From Microbacterium terregens (GTDB lineage: Bacteria; Pseudomonadota; Alphaproteobacteria; Sphingomonadales; Sphingomonadaceae): DNA of 64,000 nucleotides. This document shows positions 19,038 to 28,245 of the stretch, in pieces. Where the stretch lies: positions 186,001-250,000 of the forward strand of contig NZ_BSEX01000009.1 in NCBI RefSeq assembly GCF_027922045.1, given 5' to 3'. The stretch's first letter is position 1. The number at the start of each line of letters is the position of its first letter. The position numbers were made by a program, and so were the translations under genes. The notes beneath the pieces were generated by a model, which was not told the DNA's origin, ran no database searches, and saw nothing but the letters and a program-made list of their open reading frames with translations.

Positions 19038-20276
19038 ATGCACGCGCCCCGCTCTTCCTTGCCCTCTTCCCTGACCGCAACGCGCGATCCGCTCCGCTGG
19101 CTCGCGCCCGTGTTCGAACGGATGCTCGGCCGGATCGACCAGGGGCTGGGATTCGGCGCGATCGAGGCGACGCTTCCGAATGGCCGTGCCGTCCGGCTCG
19201 GCGGCCGCGGCGAGGGGCCGGTGGCGGTGGTGGTGCTCCACCGCTGGCGTGCGATGCTGCGGCTCGCGACCGGCGGCTCTGCGGGCTGGTACGAGGCCTG
19301 GGTATCGGGCGACTGGTCGAGTCCGGACCCCGTGCCGCTGTTCGACCTCTTCATGCGCAACGGCCGCGCGCTCGGCAACGTCGGCCGCGCGGGTCGGCTG
19401 ACCGGCATCGCCCGGCGCTTCGCCCATTGGTCGCGCCGCAACCATCGCGCCAATGCGCGCCGCAACATCCAGTTCCACTATGATCTGGGCAACGACTTCT
19501 ACCGCGCCTGGCTCGATTCCAGCATGACCTATTCGAGCGCGCTGTTCGCCGATCCCGCCGAGCCGCTGGAGGCCGCCCAGGACCGCAAGCTCCAGGCGAT
19601 CCTCGACCGCACCGGTACCAGGCCCGGCGACACCATCCTGGAGATCGGCTGCGGCTGGGGCTCCTTCGCCGAGCGCGCAGCCCGCGCCGGTCGCCGCGTC
19701 CATGGCCTGACCCTCTCGTCCGAGCAGAAGCGGTTCGTCGAGCAGCGCATGGCCGATGCGAAGCTCGACGGCGTGGAGGTGTCGCTCACCGACTATCGCG
19801 ACGCCGCCGGCAGCTACGACGCGATCGCCAGCATCGAGATGGTCGAGGCGGTGGGGCAGGAATATTGGCCGGCCTACCTGGACGCGATTGCCGCGCGGCT
19901 GAAGCCCGGCGGCCGCGCCGCGCTCCAGTATATCGCGATCGATGACGCGCTGTTCGACGCCTATGCCAACAACGTCGATTTCATCCAGGCCTACATTTTC
20001 CCCGGCGGCCTGCTGCTCTCGACCGAGCGCTTCCGCGCGCTCGCCGAGGCGCGGGGCCTCGCCTGGCAGGACGAGCACCGCTTCGGCCAGGACTATGCCG
20101 AGACGCTCCACCGCTGGCGCCGCGCCTTCGACGCTGCCGAGGCAGCCGGCGACCTCCCGGACGATTTCCCGCCCGGCTTCGCCAACCTGTGGCGCTATTA
20201 CCTGATGTACTGCGAAGGCGGCTTCCGCGGCGGCGGCATCCACGTCGCCCAGGTCACGCTGGTCAAGCAGGCCTAA
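19038..20276 (+). CDS. cfa: Cyclopropane-fatty-acyl-phospholipid synthase
   Basis: Cfa methylenates unsaturated acyl chains of membrane phospholipids using SAM, usually at entry to stationary phase. The 412-residue protein has an N-terminal lipid-binding region and then the methyltransferase domain: NIQFHYDLGNDFYRAWLDSSMTYSSALF (about residues 143-170) and the SAM motif LEIGCGWGSFAERAA (about 202-216). EMVEAVGQEYWPAYL and the C-terminal WRYYLMYCEGGFRGGGI are family features. The length is close to the E. coli enzyme. It converges with the SDR gene after 36 bases. Confidence 0.94.
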   Translation: MHAPRSSLPSSLTATRDPLRWLAPVFERMLGRIDQGLGFGAIEATLPNGRAVRLGGRGEGPVAVVVLHRWRAMLRLATGGSAGWYEAWVSGDWSSPDPVPLFDLFMRNGRALGNVGRAGRLTGIARRFAHWSRRNHRANARRNIQFHYDLGNDFYRAWLDSSMTYSSALFADPAEPLEAAQDRKLQAILDRTGTRPGDTILEIGCGWGSFAERAARAGRRVHGLTLSSEQKRFVEQRMADAKLDGVEVSLTDYRDAAGSYDAIASIEMVEAVGQEYWPAYLDAIAARLKPGGRAALQYIAIDDALFDAYANNVDFIQAYIFPGGLLLSTERFRALAEARGLAWQDEHRFGQDYAETLHRWRRAFDAAEAAGDLPDDFPPGFANLWRYYLMYCEGGFRGGGIHVAQVTLVKQA

Positions 20277-20312
20277 CCACCCCAACCGCAACTGCGCAGA
20301 AGCACGAGCGCG

Positions 20313-21023
20313 TCAGTCGACCCGCTCGAAATGCCCCGTCTCAAACCCCGACACCATCAGCGCCGCGATCCGCTCCGCTACCACCTCCGGCGGCTTCACG
20401 CTCTCAGGCGCCTCGCCCGGATAGGCGCGTGCGCGCATCTTGGTGCGGGTGGCGCCCGGATCGACGATGGCGGTGCGGATCGCCGTCAGCTGGCGCACTT
20501 CCTGGCCGAATGCGGTCAGCAGGTTCTCGAACGCGGCCTTGGACGAGCCATACAGCCCCCAGTATGCGCGCGGGTTGCGCCCCACGCTGGAGGTGAGCCC
20601 CACGACCCGGCCGTTCTTCGCCTGGCGCAGCATCGGTCCGAACGCGCCCAGCAGCGCTGCCTGCGCCGTCACGTTTAGCGTGAACAGCTTCGACATCTCC
20701 TTGAAGTCGATCGCGTTCACCGGCCCGAGCGTGCCCAGCATCGCCGCGTTCAGCACCAGCATGTCGAGCGCCTGCCAGCGCTCGCCCAGCGCCGCTGCCA
20801 GCCGCGCCACGCCGTCCGGCTCGGCCAGGTCCAGCGGCGCGATCGTTGCGCTGCCGCCTGCCTGGTGGATCGCTTCCTCGACTTCCTCGAGCCCGCCCGG
20901 CGTGCGCGCGGTCAGCACCACGTGCGCGCCTTGGGCGGCAAGCGCAAGCGCCGTCGCCGCGCCGATGCCGCGGCTGGCCCCCGTCACGAGCGCGAGCTGG
21001 TCGGCAAGGGGCTTGTCGGTCAT
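20313..21023 (-). CDS. SDR-family oxidoreductase
   Basis: This is a 236-residue classical short-chain dehydrogenase. It has the NAD(P)-binding TGASRGIG at about residues 14-21, LNAAM (the NAG-type motif) near 91, the catalytic Ser in VGLTSSVGR, and Tyr/Lys in YGSSKAAFE (about 158-166). ARTPGGLEEV after beta-2 suggests NADP(H) preference. The C-terminus VSGFETGHFERVD is unusually acidic/aromatic. The substrate is unknown. It lies 46 bases downstream of purF on the same strand and may be co-transcribed with it. Confidence 0.85.
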   Translation of the reverse strand: MTDKPLADQLALVTGASRGIGAATALALAAQGAHVVLTARTPGGLEEVEEAIHQAGGSATIAPLDLAEPDGVARLAAALGERWQALDMLVLNAAMLGTLGPVNAIDFKEMSKLFTLNVTAQAALLGAFGPMLRQAKNGRVVGLTSSVGRNPRAYWGLYGSSKAAFENLLTAFGQEVRQLTAIRTAIVDPGATRTKMRARAYPGEAPESVKPPEVVAERIAALMVSGFETGHFERVD

Positions 21024-21069
21024 CGAAGGTCCTGGAGCTTGGAAAGGAAGGGCAGGGGTGCGCCGGCGA

Positions 21070-22527
21070 TCAGCCGACGCGCTCCTCCAGCATGGCGAGC
21101 TGGTCGACCGTGCGGGTCTCGTCCTGGTCGGTCAGCGGCGTCGGATAGTCACCGGTGAAGCAGGCGTCGCAGTACTTCGGCCGCACCGCTGCGCGCTCCG
21201 CCTCGCCCAGCGCCTTGTAGAGGCCGTCGATGGACACGAACGCCAGGCTGTCGGCCTGGATGTATTCGGTCATGCCGCCCAGATCGAGCTTGGCCGCCAG
21301 CAGCTTCGCGCGCTCCGGCGTGTCGACGCCATAGAAGCAGCTGTGCCGGGTCGGCGGGCTTGCGATGCGCATGTGCACTTCGGCAGCGCCGGCATCGCGC
21401 ATCATCTGCACGATCTTGAGCGAGGTCGTGCCGCGCACGATCGAGTCGTCGATCAGCACGATCCGCTTGCCCTCGATCAGCTTGCGGTTGGCATTGTGCT
21501 TCAGCTTCACGCCCAGGTGGCGGACCTTGTCGCCCGGCTGGATGAAGGTGCGGCCGACATAGTGCGAGCGGATGATGCCGAGCTCGAACGGGATGCCCGA
21601 CTGCTGCGTATAGCCGATCGCCGCCGGCACGCCCGAATCGGGGACCGGGATCACCAGGTCGGCATCGACTGGGCTCTCGATCGCCAGCTCGGCACCGATC
21701 GCCTTGCGTACCGAATAGACGGAGTTGCCGCCCGAGATCGAATCGGGCCTCGAGAAATAGACGTACTCGAAGATGCACGGCCGCGGGGCATTGGGCGTGA
21801 AGGGGCGGATCGAGCGCAGCTCGGTGCCCTTCACGATCACCAGCTCGCCCGGTTCCACGTCGCGGACGTACTCGGCCCCTACGACGTCGAGCGCCACCGT
21901 CTCCGACGCAAAGATCACCGAGTCGCCAAGCTTGCCCATCACCAGCGGACGGATGCCCAGCGGATCGCGGCAGGCGATCATGCCTTCCGGCGTCATGCAG
22001 ATGAGCGAATAAGCGCCCTCCACCTGCTTGAGCGCATCAATGAAGCGATCGAGCAGCGTGCGGTAGTTCGACGTTGCCACTAGGTGGATGATCACCTCGG
22101 TATCCGACGTCGACTGGAAGATCGAACCGGTCCGCACCAGGTCCTTGCGCAGGCGCAGGGCGTTGGAGAGATTGCCGTTGTGCGCCACTGCAAAGCCGCC
22201 GCTCGCCAGTTCGGCATAGAGCGGCTGCACGTTGCGCAGCGCCGTATCCCCGGAGGTGGCGTAGCGGACGTGGCCGACGGCGGCCGCGCCCGGCAGCGCC
22301 TCGATCACGTCGGGCCGGTCGAAGTTGCCCGCCACATGCCCCATCGCGCGGTGCGTGTGGAACTGCACCCCGTCGAAGCTGGAGATGCCGGCGGCTTCCT
22401 GCCCGCGGTGCTGCAGCGCGTGGAGCCCCAGGGCCACCAGTGCTGCCGCGCCGTCCGCGCCGGAAACGCCAAAGATGCCGCACTCTTCGCGCAGCTTGTC
22501 GTCGTCGAAAGGATTGGTGCTAAACAT
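21070..22527 (-). CDS. purF: Amidophosphoribosyltransferase
   Basis: PurF makes 5-phosphoribosylamine from PRPP and glutamine, the committed step of purine synthesis. The 485-residue protein is of the B. subtilis type. The N-terminal glutaminase nucleophile Cys16 (EECGIFGV) is preceded by a short propeptide that must be cleaved. The PRPP loop is VLIDDSIVRGTTS. Cysteines in RPCIFEYVYF, RHSCFYG and PKYCDACFTG match the four ligands of an iron-sulfur cluster. The frame is open beyond, but MFSTNPFDDDKLREE starts at 22527. Upstream it is divergent from hisI. Confidence 0.96.
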   Translation of the reverse strand: MFSTNPFDDDKLREECGIFGVSGADGAAALVALGLHALQHRGQEAAGISSFDGVQFHTHRAMGHVAGNFDRPDVIEALPGAAAVGHVRYATSGDTALRNVQPLYAELASGGFAVAHNGNLSNALRLRKDLVRTGSIFQSTSDTEVIIHLVATSNYRTLLDRFIDALKQVEGAYSLICMTPEGMIACRDPLGIRPLVMGKLGDSVIFASETVALDVVGAEYVRDVEPGELVIVKGTELRSIRPFTPNAPRPCIFEYVYFSRPDSISGGNSVYSVRKAIGAELAIESPVDADLVIPVPDSGVPAAIGYTQQSGIPFELGIIRSHYVGRTFIQPGDKVRHLGVKLKHNANRKLIEGKRIVLIDDSIVRGTTSLKIVQMMRDAGAAEVHMRIASPPTRHSCFYGVDTPERAKLLAAKLDLGGMTEYIQADSLAFVSIDGLYKALGEAERAAVRPKYCDACFTGDYPTPLTDQDETRTVDQLAMLEERVG

Positions 22528-22659
22528 CGGCCCCACGGGGTTCGCTGAGATGCGAGCGCCATATAGGGAGCGATTTCGGGTTTGTCGCCCTTCTGTCACG
22601 AAGAATGTGCGCGCCCCCCCGGATTGCCGCCCCGCTGCCTCCCCGGTAAGCCGCCGCCC

Positions 22660-23019
22660 ATGGACACGCGCGACACCGGCCTCACCCTCGATCCCAAGTA
22701 CGACGCTGCAGGGCTCGTCACCGCAGTGGCGACCGAAGCCGCGACCGGCGAGCTGCTGATGGTCGCCCATATGAATGCGGAGGCGCTGGCGGCGACGCTG
22801 GAGAGCGGGGAGGCCACCTTCTGGTCGCGCAGCCGCAACCGGCTGTGGAAGAAGGGGGAGACCTCCGGCCATGTCCTGCGCGTGGTGGAGGTGCGGATCG
22901 ACTGCGACCAGGACGCGCTCTGGCTCCGCGTCGAGCCCGCAGGGCCCGCCTGCCACACCGGTGCGCGCAGCTGCTTCTTCCGCCGGATCGAGGACGGCCG
23001 GCTGGTCGCGGTCGAATGA
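22660..23019 (+). CDS. hisI: Phosphoribosyl-AMP cyclohydrolase
   Basis: HisI hydrolyses the purine ring of PR-AMP in histidine synthesis. The 119-residue protein has the family block [38 protein letters not shown] (about residues 34-71), the metal-binding DCDQDA (about 80-85), and the zinc cysteines in [10 protein letters not shown]. It is the cyclohydrolase alone, without the HisE fusion seen in E. coli. ATG 22660 is chosen from homology. The stop overlaps the start of the lipoprotein gene (ATGA). Confidence 0.95.
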   Translation: MDTRDTGLTLDPKYDAAGLVTAVATEAATGELLMVAHMNAEALAATLESGEATFWSRSRNRLWKKGETSGHVLRVVEVRIDCDQDALWLRVEPAGPACHTGARSCFFRRIEDGRLVAVE

Positions 23020-23504
23020 AGCGAGGCGTCGCCGCGCTGGCACTGGCGCTTGCGGCCTGTTCGGGAGGCGGCGACCCGGCGAACACCGAGGCACCCGATC
23101 TGGAGACGGTCGCGATCGAGCGCGGGGTGGTGCGCGATCCCGGCGACGACTCCCTCACCGGGCTCTACGAGCGGGGCGGCGACCGGCTCTGCCTCGTGCC
23201 GCAGGGCGAGACGCTGCGGATCGGCGCCTTCGTGCTCAACGGCGGCCGTCTGGGCTGCAGCGCCAGCGGGACGGCCAGCCAGTCGGGTGACCGCCTCCGG
23301 ATCGACTTCGGCAACGCCTGCGAGGTGGAGGCGCGGATCGAGGACGCGCGCATCATCTTCCCCGCCAAGCTGCCGCCGCAATGCGCGCAGCGATGCACCG
23401 CCCGCGGTACCTTCAGCGGCCTGCGCGTCGAGCGGATGAGCGACGTGCTCTCCGAAGCCGCCGCCCTCCGCGACCCCCGCGGCCGCGCGGTGTGCGGGGG
23501 CTAG
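23016..23504 (+). CDS. Small lipoprotein
   Basis: The 162-residue protein starts with a lipoprotein signal peptide; the lipobox is LAAC, with the acylated Cys near residue 15, followed by SGGG. The rest contains about six further cysteines in a hydrophilic region ([32 protein letters not shown]), probably forming disulfides in the periplasm. I know no function. It is translationally coupled to hisI by ATGA, an arrangement that probably reflects compact gene packing rather than a pathway link. Confidence 0.75.
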   Translation: MKRGVAALALALAACSGGGDPANTEAPDLETVAIERGVVRDPGDDSLTGLYERGGDRLCLVPQGETLRIGAFVLNGGRLGCSASGTASQSGDRLRIDFGNACEVEARIEDARIIFPAKLPPQCAQRCTARGTFSGLRVERMSDVLSEAAALRDPRGRAVCGG

Positions 23505-23601
23505 GACCCAGCACGCCCCGGGCGCAGGTGATGAGATGACCCCGGCCTACGCCGAGATGACATAGGCGAGTGCGCAGCCGGCTAGCGCCCAGTTGCGGAC
23601 G

Positions 23602-23973
23602 TCACGCGATCAAGGTGGCGAGCCGCTTCGTCGCGGCATGTATTGTGATCCAGCAGATCGCCGTCAGCGCACCGTAGCTGGACCCGATCGCTGCCCCTTT
23701 GAGGAGATTGGTCGCGAGAAATATGAAACCTGCGAACAAGGCTCCCGCAACACCTCCGGCTACCAAGAGCCGAGCATAACGCCCGCCGAGTGCCACGCCA
23801 GCTTCACGCGCTGCTGCGTAGAATGGCATAAGTAGCAGTAGTGACACCATGCAGGTGAACGGCAGAGCGACAAGACTCGTACGGTTGAGCTCAGCAAAAA
23901 GTAAGATTGATCCAGCCGAACAGCCCGCGAGGGCCGCCGCCAAACTGATGAGGACCAAGCGAATAACAGCCAT
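23602..23973 (-). CDS. Hypothetical membrane protein in a GC-poor patch
   Basis: The 123-residue protein has about four hydrophobic segments and little polar sequence. It starts MAVIRLVLISLAAALAGCSAG; LAGC looks like a lipobox but is followed at once by more hydrophobic residues, so I read it as a membrane helix. Function unknown. No SD precedes ATG 23973. The whole 23.6-24.5 kb stretch is less GC-rich than its flanks and uses many A/T-ending codons, which suggests later acquisition. The 97 bases between 23505 and 23601 hold nothing I recognise. Confidence 0.55.
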   Translation of the reverse strand: MAVIRLVLISLAAALAGCSAGSILLFAELNRTSLVALPFTCMVSLLLLMPFYAAAREAGVALGGRYARLLVAGGVAGALFAGFIFLATNLLKGAAIGSSYGALTAICWITIHAATKRLATLIA

Positions 23974-24152
23974 CAAAGGAGCATAGCAACTAACAGAGAT
24001 GGGAGCAGCAACGAAGGTCCGCTTCCCGCACACCACCGGCTGTTCGGAAGCGGCTACGAGCGAACGGCAGGAAACGCCCAGTCTCCGCCACTCCGAGCTA
24101 GCGTTCCGCTTTCTAATTGCCGACGCTTGTTCATCCTGGCACGAAGGCATTT

Positions 24153-24476
24153 ATGGGCTGGGAAGACATAGCAGTTGAAGCCGAAGCAATGGATTGTGCG
24201 GCCCCTCAACGCGCTAACCTTAGAGACTTGATCAATGCCGCCGACGCGCTGAACGCGCCCCAATCGATCACAGTCAATCCCTACGACGGCGGCATATCTC
24301 TCCATTGGATTGGCTGCGACTTCGAGATCGCGATCTACGATGATCATTATGAAAGCTATCGCTTCAGCAATGGAGAAACAGCAATCCGTCACTGGCCTCA
24401 TGCGCCCGGCGACCCGGTTGAGGCGGTGCTCCTTGAGCAGATTGGTGGAGCAGGACCGACTGCTTCTCCTTCATAA
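24153..24476 (+). CDS. Hypothetical acidic protein in a GC-poor patch
   Basis: This 107-residue protein is acidic and soluble. I do not recognise it. It has a helical N-terminal part (RANLRDLINAADALN) and a beta-rich middle, ITVNPYDGGISLHWIGCDFEIAIYDDHYESYRF (about residues 38-70). The small size, acidity and location in a patch of foreign-looking composition would suit an immunity or antitoxin-like protein, but there is no toxin next to it and I make no claim. ATG 24153 is preferred over 24117 because GAAGG precedes it. It is divergent from the membrane-protein gene at 23973. Confidence 0.5.
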   Translation: MGWEDIAVEAEAMDCAAPQRANLRDLINAADALNAPQSITVNPYDGGISLHWIGCDFEIAIYDDHYESYRFSNGETAIRHWPHAPGDPVEAVLLEQIGGAGPTASPS

Positions 24477-24549
24477 GCGTCCATTAGCGGACGGTCTCAA
24501 AGCCACCCAATGTCGGTCATTCGCCAGTGCTGCCCGGCTTTCAAAGGAA

Positions 24550-25881
24550 CTACGATGCGACTGGTGCCTCCGGTGCCGCAAGCGCCGCCGCCGGTTGCGA
24601 GGCAGGCTTGCGTCGCACGCCGCTCAACCCTGCCGGACCTTCTTCCCCGGCCGCGCCCGGCGCGGGGGAGGCGATCGGCTGTGGCGTGCGGCGCATGCAC
24701 TGCGGCTTGGGCTGCGGAAAGTCTGCGCAGTTCCACAGCGCGCGTTCCAGGTTGCGGGGCCGGTCGCGCAGGTAGCTGAACGACATTGACGTCAGCTGCT
24801 GGGGCGACAGCGTGCCCTTGGCACTCGCCGGAACCTGCCGCGGGTCGGTCCAGCCCATGAACTTGCAATAGGGGCGCTCGCCGCAGGCACGATCCGCGAG
24901 GATCGGGAAGCTCGCCGCATCCTTGGCATCGACATGGATCAGGAAGGTGTTGGGTTCGTCCGCAGATGGCTTCAGCGCCGAAGCCGGCAGCGCCATCGCC
25001 TTTTGCATCGCCAGCGCCTGAGTCTCCGCCGCCAGCACCTCCGGCAGCTTGTGCGCGTCGAAGTGCGCCGCAAGCTGGGCCACGCGCGGCTCGCTGCCGG
25101 TGGCGGCGAAGCGGAACGCGGGCGGGGTTCCCCACCAGCCGGTCCAGCGGAAGAACAGATGCGTGTGCACCGCCAAGATCTTGTCGAGGCTGGAGCTCCA
25201 GTACGGCACCACCCAGTCGGTGTGATAATGGGTGGCATGGCCGACGGGCCTGTAGACCGCGCCCGCCAGCGCCGCGTCCGCGACCTTGCGCGCGCGGTCC
25301 CAGAAGGGGTCGGAATACCAGCGCGCCAGCGCCCCGTCGCAGGTGAAGGTGAACTGGCAGCCGGTGGCCCGCTCCGAGCCTTGGAACACCACCCCGCACA
25401 CCGTCTTCGGGAAAGCCGGATGGCGGACGCGGTTCAGCACCACCTGGGCGACCGCCTTCTGCCCCTCCGGATCGTCGCCCGCCTCGTAGAGCACGGCGGC
25501 GGCGAGGCAGTCGCTCGCCCGCGCCCGGTCCTCGTCCGGGCCACCGAAACGGAAGGGGCGGGCGGCGGGGTTGGGGCCGGCATGGAACGGGATGCCGGCG
25601 TTGAACGCCCGCGCCTCGTCCGCCGTCATGTCCTGGAACTCGATCGGCTCCACGGCCGGCAGTTCGGCGGGGGGCAGCACGCGCCGCGGTGCCGCATGCC
25701 GCATCGCGCGGCTGGCCTGGGGCGGCATCGGCGGCGCGTGGGTCACTGCCCATGCCGGCACCAGCACCGCCGCCAGCGCCACGGCCGCCAGCACTCCGTC
25801 GAGCACGTGCGAGCCCGTGCCCAGCGGCGCCGCGCGCACGCCTGAGGAATCAGGCGCACGCGCGCCGCGGGACACCAGCAT
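24550..25881 (-). CDS. SleB-type cell-wall hydrolase
   Basis: The 443-residue protein has one N-terminal membrane anchor (about residues 28-46), a Pro/Ala linker, and then a SleB/hydrolase_2 domain (about 120-240): ASDCLAAAVLYEAGDDPEGQKAVAQVVLNRVRHPAFPKTVCGVVFQG. The domain has the expected catalytic Glu in YEAG, and TGCQFTFTCDG and HATHYHTDWVVPYW further on. Such enzymes cleave peptidoglycan glycan strands and are common, multicopy proteins in sphingomonads. The C-terminal ~200 residues are not a domain I know. It lies nine bases downstream of cysK. Confidence 0.83.
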   Translation of the reverse strand: MLVSRGARAPDSSGVRAAPLGTGSHVLDGVLAAVALAAVLVPAWAVTHAPPMPPQASRAMRHAAPRRVLPPAELPAVEPIEFQDMTADEARAFNAGIPFHAGPNPAARPFRFGGPDEDRARASDCLAAAVLYEAGDDPEGQKAVAQVVLNRVRHPAFPKTVCGVVFQGSERATGCQFTFTCDGALARWYSDPFWDRARKVADAALAGAVYRPVGHATHYHTDWVVPYWSSSLDKILAVHTHLFFRWTGWWGTPPAFRFAATGSEPRVAQLAAHFDAHKLPEVLAAETQALAMQKAMALPASALKPSADEPNTFLIHVDAKDAASFPILADRACGERPYCKFMGWTDPRQVPASAKGTLSPQQLTSMSFSYLRDRPRNLERALWNCADFPQPKPQCMRRTPQPIASPAPGAAGEEGPAGLSGVRRKPASQPAAALAAPEAPVAS

Positions 25882-25890
25882 GTGGATCGC

Positions 25891-26811
25891 TCAGCTTTCC
25901 GGCAGGAAGTCCGGAACCGACAGGTAGCGCTCGCCCGTGTCGTAGTTGAAGCCCAGCACCCGCGCCCCGTCCGGCAGGTCGGGCAGCTTCTGCAGGATCG
26001 CCGCGAGCGTCGCGCCGGACGAGATGCCGACCAGCATGCCTTCCTCGGCTGCCGAACGGCGCGCCATGTCCTTGGCGACGGCTGCGTCCACCTTGATCAC
26101 GCCGTCGATCGCCTGGGTGTGGAGGTTGGCCGGGATGAAGCCCGCGCCGATGCCCTGGATCGGGTGCGGCCCCGGCTGCCCGCCGGAGATCACCGGCGAA
26201 AGCTCCGGCTCCACCGCATAGACCTTCAGCTGCGGCCACTGCTTCTTGAGCGTCTCGGCAACGCCGGTGATGTGCCCGCCGGTGCCGACGCCGGTGATCA
26301 GCACGTCGATCGGCGTGTCGGCGAAGTCCTCCAGGATTTCCTGCGCCGTGGTGCGGACATGCACGTCGACGTTGGCGGGGTTCTCGAACTGCTGCGGGAT
26401 CCAGGCACCCGGCGTCTGCTCGGCCAGTTCCTGCGCGCGCTCGATCGCGCCCTTCATGCCCTTCTCGCGCGGGGTGAGGTCGAAGCTCGCGCCATAGGCC
26501 AGCATCAGCCGGCGGCGCTCGATCGACATGCTTTCGGGCATCACCAGGACCAGCTTGTAGCCCTTGACCGCCGCGACCATCGCCAGGCCGACGCCGGTGT
26601 TGCCGCTGGTCGGCTCGATGATGGTGCCGCCGGGCTGCAGGTCGCCCGAGGCTTCCGCCGCCTCGATCATCGCAAGCGCGATGCGGTCCTTGATCGATCC
26701 GCCGGGGTTCGAGCGCTCGGACTTGATCCACACCTCGGCGTCTCCGAACAGCCGCTGGATCCGGACGTGCGGCGTGTTGCCGATCGTCTCCAGGATGGTG
26801 TTGGCCTTCAT
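25891..26811 (-). CDS. cysK: Cysteine synthase A (O-acetylserine sulfhydrylase)
   Basis: CysK forms cysteine from O-acetylserine and sulfide using PLP. The 306-residue protein has the PLP lysine Lys41 in NPGGSIKDR, the substrate loop TSGNTG (about residues 69-74), the phosphate loop [11 protein letters not shown] (about 174-184) and GISSGA near 263. The length and motifs fit CysK rather than CysM or cystathionine beta-synthase. ATG 26811 overlaps the stop of the MFS transporter gene by ATGA, so the two are co-expressed. Confidence 0.94.
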   Translation of the reverse strand: MKANTILETIGNTPHVRIQRLFGDAEVWIKSERSNPGGSIKDRIALAMIEAAEASGDLQPGGTIIEPTSGNTGVGLAMVAAVKGYKLVLVMPESMSIERRRLMLAYGASFDLTPREKGMKGAIERAQELAEQTPGAWIPQQFENPANVDVHVRTTAQEILEDFADTPIDVLITGVGTGGHITGVAETLKKQWPQLKVYAVEPELSPVISGGQPGPHPIQGIGAGFIPANLHTQAIDGVIKVDAAVAKDMARRSAAEEGMLVGISSGATLAAILQKLPDLPDGARVLGFNYDTGERYLSVPDFLPES

Positions 26812-28139
26812 TCTGCCTTCTCCTTGACGGGTGTGAATTCCAGCGTCGCGGGCGCCTCGAACGTGCGCGCCCGGCGAAGCTCCGGAAAGATGCGTGCCCA
26901 CAGTGCCGTCACCAATATCGCACCGATGCCGCCTGCCACAACCGCCGCCACGGGGCCGATCGCCGCCGCCAGGAAGCCGGATTCCGCCTCGCCCAGTTCG
27001 TTCGAGCCGGAGATGAACAGCGTGGACACGGCGCCCACCCGGCCGCGCATGTCGTCGGGGGTGTAGAGCTGAATCAGCGACTGGCGCACATAGACGGACA
27101 CCATGTCGGCGGCGCCCAGCACGAACAGCGCCGTCAGCGCCAGCAGCACCGCCGGTGCGCTGTCATGCCCGACGGCCGACTTTCCGAGCAGCGGCAGCAG
27201 CGCCGGGGCGCTGAGGCCGAAGGCCACCGTCGCCCCGCCGAACACCGCCACCGCCGCCAGCATCTTCACGCCGACATTGGTCCGGAGCGGCCGCCACGAG
27301 AACCACAGCGCCACCGCAATCGCGCCGACCGCGGGGGCTGCCCGCAGGTGGCCGAGGCCATCGGCGCCCACCTTCAGGATGTCGCGCGCATAGACGGGCA
27401 GCATGGCCGTCGCGCCGCCCAGCAGCACCGCGAACAGGTCCAGCGAGATCGCCCCCAGCACCAGGCGGTTCTGGCGCACATAGGACAGGCCCTCCAGCAT
27501 CTGGCGGAACGGGTTGGCAGTGCCGCGCACCGAGTTGTGCGGCACCCGCCCGATCAGCGACAGCATCAGGAAGGAGAAGCTGAACAGCGCCCCGGACACG
27601 GCATAGGGCAGCCAGTGGCTCGCGGCGTAGAGATAGCCGCCCATCGTCGGTCCCAGCACCGTGCCCGCCTGCCACGAGACCGAGCTCATCGCGATCGCGG
27701 TCGGCAGGATGGCCTTGGGCACCAGATTGGGGGCAAGCGCCTGGAGCGACGGCCCGGCAAATGCGCGCGCCACGCCCAGCAGCGCCGCCACGAAGAACAG
27801 CAGCCCTAGCGTCACATGCTCATGGTAGCTCGCGACCGCCAGGGTGATGGCGCATCCCGCCTCGATGGCGACCGAACCGCGCGCGATCCAGCGGCGGTCG
27901 ACCCGATCGGCGACCCAGCCGGCGACCAGCGAGAGGACGAGCAGCGGCAGGAACTGCGCAATGCCGATCAGCCCGAGGTAGAAGGCGGCTTCCTTCACGT
28001 CCATCGTCCGTCGGGCGAGGTCATAGACCTGCCAGCCGATGACGATCACCATCGACATTTGGGCGAGGGTGGTGGACAGCCGGGCCAGGAAATAGGCGCG
28101 GAAATTGTGGATTGCGAACGGGTGCTGGACGGCGGCCAT
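26808..28139 (-). CDS. MFS transporter, EntS-like (MFS_3)
   Basis: This 443-residue protein has about 12 transmembrane segments and belongs to the EntS/MFS_3 group, judged from the N-terminus [37 protein letters not shown] and the loop [15 protein letters not shown]. Family members export siderophores or drugs. The substrate is unknown here. I place the start at ATG 28139 rather than the upstream in-frame codon at 28175 because family homology begins at about HPFAIHNFR. It is translationally coupled to cysK. The gap 28140-28212 upstream has no feature that I can support. Confidence 0.85.
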   Translation of the reverse strand: MAAVQHPFAIHNFRAYFLARLSTTLAQMSMVIVIGWQVYDLARRTMDVKEAAFYLGLIGIAQFLPLLVLSLVAGWVADRVDRRWIARGSVAIEAGCAITLAVASYHEHVTLGLLFFVAALLGVARAFAGPSLQALAPNLVPKAILPTAIAMSSVSWQAGTVLGPTMGGYLYAASHWLPYAVSGALFSFSFLMLSLIGRVPHNSVRGTANPFRQMLEGLSYVRQNRLVLGAISLDLFAVLLGGATAMLPVYARDILKVGADGLGHLRAAPAVGAIAVALWFSWRPLRTNVGVKMLAAVAVFGGATVAFGLSAPALLPLLGKSAVGHDSAPAVLLALTALFVLGAADMVSVYVRQSLIQLYTPDDMRGRVGAVSTLFISGSNELGEAESGFLAAAIGPVAAVVAGGIGAILVTALWARIFPELRRARTFEAPATLEFTPVKEKAE

Positions 28140-28212
28140 GTTCAGGGCTCTATGCGGGGGCGGCGCCATCGGCAATCACGCTTTGCAGGCTGCTTGCGAT
28201 GCCACGGGCGGG

Positions 28213-28240
28213 GGCGCGCGGCGGCATGCCGCCGCGCGCC
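28213..28240 (-). terminator. 28-bp perfect palindrome after the stress-operon hydrolase
   Basis: A perfect 28-base palindrome, two 14-base arms with no loop, sits five bases past the stop codon of the alpha/beta hydrolase. It consists almost entirely of G and C, with a central CATG. It has no T tract, so it is not a canonical intrinsic terminator. Its position suggests termination or 3'-end protection. Confidence 0.55.
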
Positions 28241-28245
28241 GGGGA

